A stretch of DNA of 33,877 nt. Origin: RGIG426 sp045640165. Lineage in GTDB: Bacteria; Bacillota; Clostridia; Oscillospirales; Acutalibacteraceae. The notes beneath the pieces were generated by a model, which had not been told where the DNA came from, made no database searches, and saw only the letters and a program-made list of their open reading frames with translations. Of the stretch, positions 31,003 to 33,877 are shown in pieces. Every line of letters starts with the position of its first letter. Within the stretch, counting starts at the first letter, position 1. The DNA is taken from NCBI GenBank assembly GCA_045640165.1, contig JAZUEK010000071.1:1-33877 (forward strand), in the 5' to 3' direction. A program made the translations under genes and the position numbers.

Positions 31003-31119
31003 GGGACGTCGAGGGCGCCGTCCCCTACACGCACGCCGCCCATTGGGGGCAAATTCTGCAAGAGCCAATCGCAGGCAAATTCTGTGATAACTTCCGGCTG
31101 CGCTTTAACACAAGAGAAA
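31003..31119 (+). repeat. Intergenic repeat, copy B
   Basis: Begins with the palindromic module GGGACG...CGTCCC, then the module shared with copy C (about 92 bases, seven differences counted by eye), ending TTAACACAAGAGAAA two bases before the aim24-like gene's terminator. An internal direct repeat GGCAAATTCTG occurs twice. Confidence 0.85.
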
Positions 31120-31120
31120 C

Positions 31121-31154
31121 AAAAACGCTCTCCCGAGAACGGGAGAGCGTTTTT
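31121..31154 (-). terminator. Intrinsic terminator after the AIM24-family gene
   Basis: AAAAACGCTCTCCCG / CGGGAGAGCGTTTTT stem with an AGAA loop; symmetric A/T flanks allow bidirectional use. Confidence 0.9.
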
Positions 31155-31167
31155 TGGAAGCAGGAGT

Positions 31168-31845
31168 TTAGTTGCTCGACGGAATGTGGGCGGCAATTTC
31201 GCTTGCAAAATTGCTCATCGGCATCGTTTGCAACGTCACTTTGCCCGGGCCGGTGACCACCGTGTTGAATAAGCCTTCCCCACCGAACAATACGTTTTTC
31301 ACGCCTTTGACGGTTTGGATGTCCATTTGGCAGGTGGAATCCATCATCGCGAGGTTGCCGGTGTCCACAATGAGTTGCTGACCGGCGGCCAGTTCATATT
31401 CCACCGCCGAGCCGTCGATTTCCAGGAACACAATGCCGCTGCCGGACACTTTTTGCATAATAAAACCCTCGCCGCCGAACAGACCGGCGCCGACTTTCTT
31501 TTGGAAGAAGACGGACAGTTGCACACCGGACGTCGCCGCCAAAAACGTGGATTTTTGGCAGACAATCGGGCGATCCGGCGTCACTTCAATCGCGCGGATG
31601 GCGCCCGGGAAAGACGACGCGAATGCAATCATACCGCGGCCGCTTTGTGCGGTATAAATGTTTTGGAACAGCGATTCGCCGGAGAACATCCGACCAATCG
31701 CTTTGCCGAGGCCGCCGGCTTTGGTTTCCATTTTCATATTCGGGGTCATCCACACCATCGAGCCGCGCTCGGTAATCATAGATTCGCCGGCCTCCAGTTC
31801 GCAGGTAACGACCGGCATCGGTTCGCCGATAATTTTGTAATCCAT
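31168..31845 (-). CDS. AIM24/TIGR00266-family protein
   Basis: 225 residues of the conserved bacterial AIM24-like family, mostly beta-rich. Recognisable segments are LEAGESMITERGSMVWMTPN (20-39), GIVFLEIDGSAVEYELAAGQ and LIVDTGNLAMMDSTCQMDIQ, then GLFNTVVTGPGKVTLQTMP near the C-terminus. The biochemical role is unknown. The start at 31845 has a GAGGAGG site; the frame upstream of it lacks support. Own promoter and terminator. Confidence 0.9.
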   Translation of the reverse strand: MDYKIIGEPMPVVTCELEAGESMITERGSMVWMTPNMKMETKAGGLGKAIGRMFSGESLFQNIYTAQSGRGMIAFASSFPGAIRAIEVTPDRPIVCQKSTFLAATSGVQLSVFFQKKVGAGLFGGEGFIMQKVSGSGIVFLEIDGSAVEYELAAGQQLIVDTGNLAMMDSTCQMDIQTVKGVKNVLFGGEGLFNTVVTGPGKVTLQTMPMSNFASEIAAHIPSSN

Positions 31846-31885
31846 AGTTTCCTCCTCAAATTCGGGCATCGCCCGTAATAAATAT

Positions 31886-31914
31886 AGTATATCCTATCCC
31901 CCGTTGTCTGTCAA
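31886..31914 (-). promoter_or_regulatory. Sigma-A promoter of the AIM24-family gene
   Basis: Minus strand TTGACA, 17-base spacer, TATACT, about 40 bases before the ATG. Confidence 0.85.
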
Positions 31915-31929
31915 CAAAAATCACGATTT

Positions 31930-31967
31930 AGGGGTAGGTTGTGGTTTATGAGCCAAAACATACCCCT
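31930..31967. other. Imperfect inverted repeat in a gene-free stretch
   Basis: AGGGGTA (31930-31936) and TACCCCT (31961-31967) can pair, with further partial pairing inside. The 31846-32226 interval has no gene; apart from this hairpin, the promoter above and repeat copy C, I see nothing in it. Could be a decayed repeat end or an RNA structure. Confidence 0.4.
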
Positions 31968-32012
31968 TTATAAAAGAGGAACTGCGATGTGGCACGCTCT
32001 TTCGGTGAGCGA

Positions 32013-32180
32013 GTAGGGGTCGGCGCCCTCGACGACCCGTTATGGAGCTTTGCTGAGATTTCCGGTTGCGTACAAACGCCCTTCCCTACACGCACGCCGT
32101 CTATTGTGGACAAATTCCGCAAGAACCAATCGCAGGCAAATTCTGTGATAATTTCCGGCTGCGCTTTAACACAAGAGAAA
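32013..32180 (+). repeat. Intergenic repeat, copy C, with an inverted palindromic module
   Basis: 32013-32038 carries TAGGGGTCGGCGCCCTCGAC, the reverse complement of the copy B palindromic module with small changes. 32080-32180 matches copy B closely to TTAACACAAGAGAAA, and stops four bases before the pckG terminator. The 45 bases between the modules are unrelated to copy B. Confidence 0.8.
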
Positions 32181-32183
32181 GAA

Positions 32184-32213
32184 AAAACCCACTCGGTTTC
32201 CCGAGTGGGTTTT
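32184..32213 (-). terminator. Intrinsic terminator after pckG
   Basis: AAAACCCACTCGG / CCGAGTGGGTTTT stem with a TTTC loop, 13 bases past the stop codon. Confidence 0.9.
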
Positions 32214-32226
32214 GTGTTACCAAATC

Positions 32227-33877
32227 TTATTTGGCGAGGTTGGCTTTGAGGATTTCGAGCTGCTCGCGAAGCGCGGCCGGCAGTTTGTCGCCGAACTTCT
32301 TGTAGTGCTCTTCAATCTCGGCGGCCTCTTTGGTCCAGGTCTCTTTGTCCACCGTGAGGATGGATTTCAGAGTATCGAGGCTGAAGTCGAGGTCGGTGAG
32401 GTCGATGTCTTCCGCTTTCGGCACGTAACCGATGGCAGTCTCTTCGGCGTCGACGTTGCCCTCGCAGCGATCGATGATCCAGTTGAGGACGCGCGCGTTA
32501 TCGCCGAAGCCCGGCCAGATGAAGTTGCCTTCATCGTCGGTACGGAACCAGTTGACGTTGAAGATTTTCGGGGCTTTGTCGCCGAGTTTCTCGCCCATTT
32601 CGAGCCAGTGCGCGAAGTAGTCGCCCATGTTGTAACCGCAGAACGGCAGCATCGCCATCGGGTCGCGGCGGACAACACCCACAGCGCCGGCAGCGGCGGC
32701 AGTGGTCTCGGAAGCCATCGCGGAACCGATGAACACGCCGTTGGTCCAGTCACGGGACTGATACACCAGCGGAGCGCATTTCGCGCGGCGGCCGCCGAAG
32801 ATGATCGCGGAGATCGGCACACCGGTCTTGCTCTCGAACTCAGAGGAAATGCACGGGCAGTTGGTCGCCGGCGCGGTGAAGCGGGAGTTCGGGTGCGCGG
32901 CGCAGGTGGTTTTGTCGGCTTTGTTGAATTTCGCCGGATCCCACGGGTTGCCTTTCCAGTCGAGCGCGTTGGTCGGCAGGTCTTTGTTCAGACCCTCCCA
33001 CCACACGGTGTTGTCGTCGAGGTTGAGGGCAACGTTCGTGAAGATGGTGCCTTTTTTGGTGGATTCCAGCGCGTTGAAGTTGGATTTTTCGTTGGTGCCG
33101 GGCGCCACGCCGAAGAAGCCGTTCTCCGGGTTGATGGCGTACAGACGGCCGTCTTCGCCGATGCGCATCCAGGAGATGTCGTCGCCGACGGTCCAAACTT
33201 TGTAGCCTTTCTCGCGCAGATATTTCGGCGGGATAAGCATGGCGAGGTTGGTTTTACCGCAAGCAGACGGGAACGCCGCCGCGACGTATTTGACTTCGCC
33301 TTTCGGGTTTTGCAGGCCGAGGATGAGCATGTGCTCCGCCATCCAGCCCTCTTTCCAACCCTGATAGGATGCGATGCGCAGGGCAAAGCATTTTTTGCCG
33401 AGCAACACGTTGCCGCCATAAGCGGAGTTGACGGAAATGATGGTGTTGTCTTCCGGGAACTGGCAGATGTAGCGTTTTTCCGGATCGACATCGCATTTGC
33501 AGTGCAAGCCACGGACCCAGTCGTTGCTGTCGCCGAGGACTTCAAGCACTTTCGCGCCCACACGGGTCATAATCGCCATGTTGAGCACAACGTAGATGGA
33601 GTCGGTCACCTCGATGCCGATTTTGGCGAGCGGGGAACCGATCGGGCCCATCGAGAACGGGATAATGTACATCGTACGGCCGGCATAGGTGCCGCGAGCG
33701 ATATCGTACAATTTTTTATACATCTCGTCGGGGTCACACCAGTTGTTGGTCGGGCCGGCGTTCTCTTTCGTTTTGGCGCAGATGAACGTACGGTCTTCGA
33801 CGCGCGCGACGTCGTTCGGTTTGGTGCGGTGCAGATAACAGCCGGGGAGTTTCTCCTCGTTCAGTTTGAGCATTTCG
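32227..33877 (-). CDS. pckG: Phosphoenolpyruvate carboxykinase, GTP-dependent type (5' end beyond the window)
   Basis: Interconverts oxaloacetate + GTP and PEP + GDP + CO2. 549 codons plus stop are visible; the frame runs off the right edge, so the first 50 or so residues of a ~600-residue enzyme are missing. GTP-type signatures are present: GRTMYIIPFSMGPIGSPLAK, TDSIYVVLNMAIMTRVG, the kinase-1a P-loop FPSACGKTNLAML, and the guanine-site region near FGGRRAKCAPLVYQ. Many Bacillota carry the ATP type instead. The ATG at 33873 is internal, not the real start. Terminator at 32184. Confidence 0.96.
   Translation of the reverse strand, partial: EMLKLNEEKLPGCYLHRTKPNDVARVEDRTFICAKTKENAGPTNNWCDPDEMYKKLYDIARGTYAGRTMYIIPFSMGPIGSPLAKIGIEVTDSIYVVLNMAIMTRVGAKVLEVLGDSNDWVRGLHCKCDVDPEKRYICQFPEDNTIISVNSAYGGNVLLGKKCFALRIASYQGWKEGWMAEHMLILGLQNPKGEVKYVAAAFPSACGKTNLAMLIPPKYLREKGYKVWTVGDDISWMRIGEDGRLYAINPENGFFGVAPGTNEKSNFNALESTKKGTIFTNVALNLDDNTVWWEGLNKDLPTNALDWKGNPWDPAKFNKADKTTCAAHPNSRFTAPATNCPCISSEFESKTGVPISAIIFGGRRAKCAPLVYQSRDWTNGVFIGSAMASETTAAAAGAVGVVRRDPMAMLPFCGYNMGDYFAHWLEMGEKLGDKAPKIFNVNWFRTDDEGNFIWPGFGDNARVLNWIIDRCEGNVDAEETAIGYVPKAEDIDLTDLDFSLDTLKSILTVDKETWTKEAAEIEEHYKKFGDKLPAALREQLEILKANLAK

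Noticed and set aside
30996..32180. Short minus-strand frames across repeat copies B and C that encode similar peptides
   Set aside because: The differences between copies are mostly amino-acid-changing, so there is no sign of protein-level selection; treated as non-coding repeat.

Overview
The window is a chromosomal replication-origin region from a low-to-moderate GC Gram-positive bacterium, most likely a member of class Clostridia (Oscillospiraceae/Ruminococcales-like). This is inferred from gene order and gene types: dnaA, dnaN, yaaA, recF, remB, gyrB and gyrA run leftward, and rpmH, rnpA, yidD, yidC and jag run rightward. A SpoIID-type protein, a DacF-type carboxypeptidase, ECF S-components, a Clostridia-style FolD/FchA pair and strong 17-bp-spaced sigma-A promoters fit this. 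The genus cannot be read from the sequence.

Layout. 1-4.7 kb: glyceraldehyde-3-phosphate dehydrogenase, an unrecognised polytopic protein with an acidic tail, a SpoIID-family protein and a D-Ala-D-Ala carboxypeptidase. 4.76-4.97 kb: a solitary 5S rRNA gene with its own promoter and terminator. 5-9.6 kb: a type Ic aspartate aminotransferase, an SPFH protein/Arc-like regulator operon behind a palindromic operator, a zinc-ribbon membrane protein divergent from an XRE regulator across twin operators, and a GNAT acetyltransferase. 9.6-21.8 kb: one leftward block of co-directional genes, dnaA-dnaN-yaaA-recF-remB-gyrB-(two membrane proteins)-gyrA-fchA-folD, many of them overlapping or a few bases apart. 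The dnaA-dnaN gap holds DnaA boxes and a DnaA-trio and is read as oriC. Two parS centromere sites lie inside coding sequence nearby. 22-25.1 kb: the rightward rpmH-rnpA-yidD-yidC-jag block. 25.3-29 kb: trmL, a GT-C-like membrane protein and a flavoprotein. 29-30.6 kb: a TPP-riboswitch-controlled thiT-queT transporter operon. 30.7-33.9 kb: tRNA-Arg(ACG), an AIM24-family protein, and a GTP-type PEP carboxykinase cut by the window edge.

Genes moving away from oriC on both sides are mostly co-directional with the inferred forks, and replication initiation, sliding clamp, gap repair, supercoiling and segregation (parS) are packed within about 10 kb. The most notable findings are a FolD lacking two cyclohydrolase active-site residues that sits beside a dedicated cyclohydrolase (fchA), the DnaA-trio origin, in-gene parS sites, two neat operator systems (XRE/zinc ribbon and Arc/SPFH), and a family of short palindromic intergenic repeats that all lie directly beside intrinsic terminators. 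No large mobile element, prophage, CRISPR array or defence island was seen.
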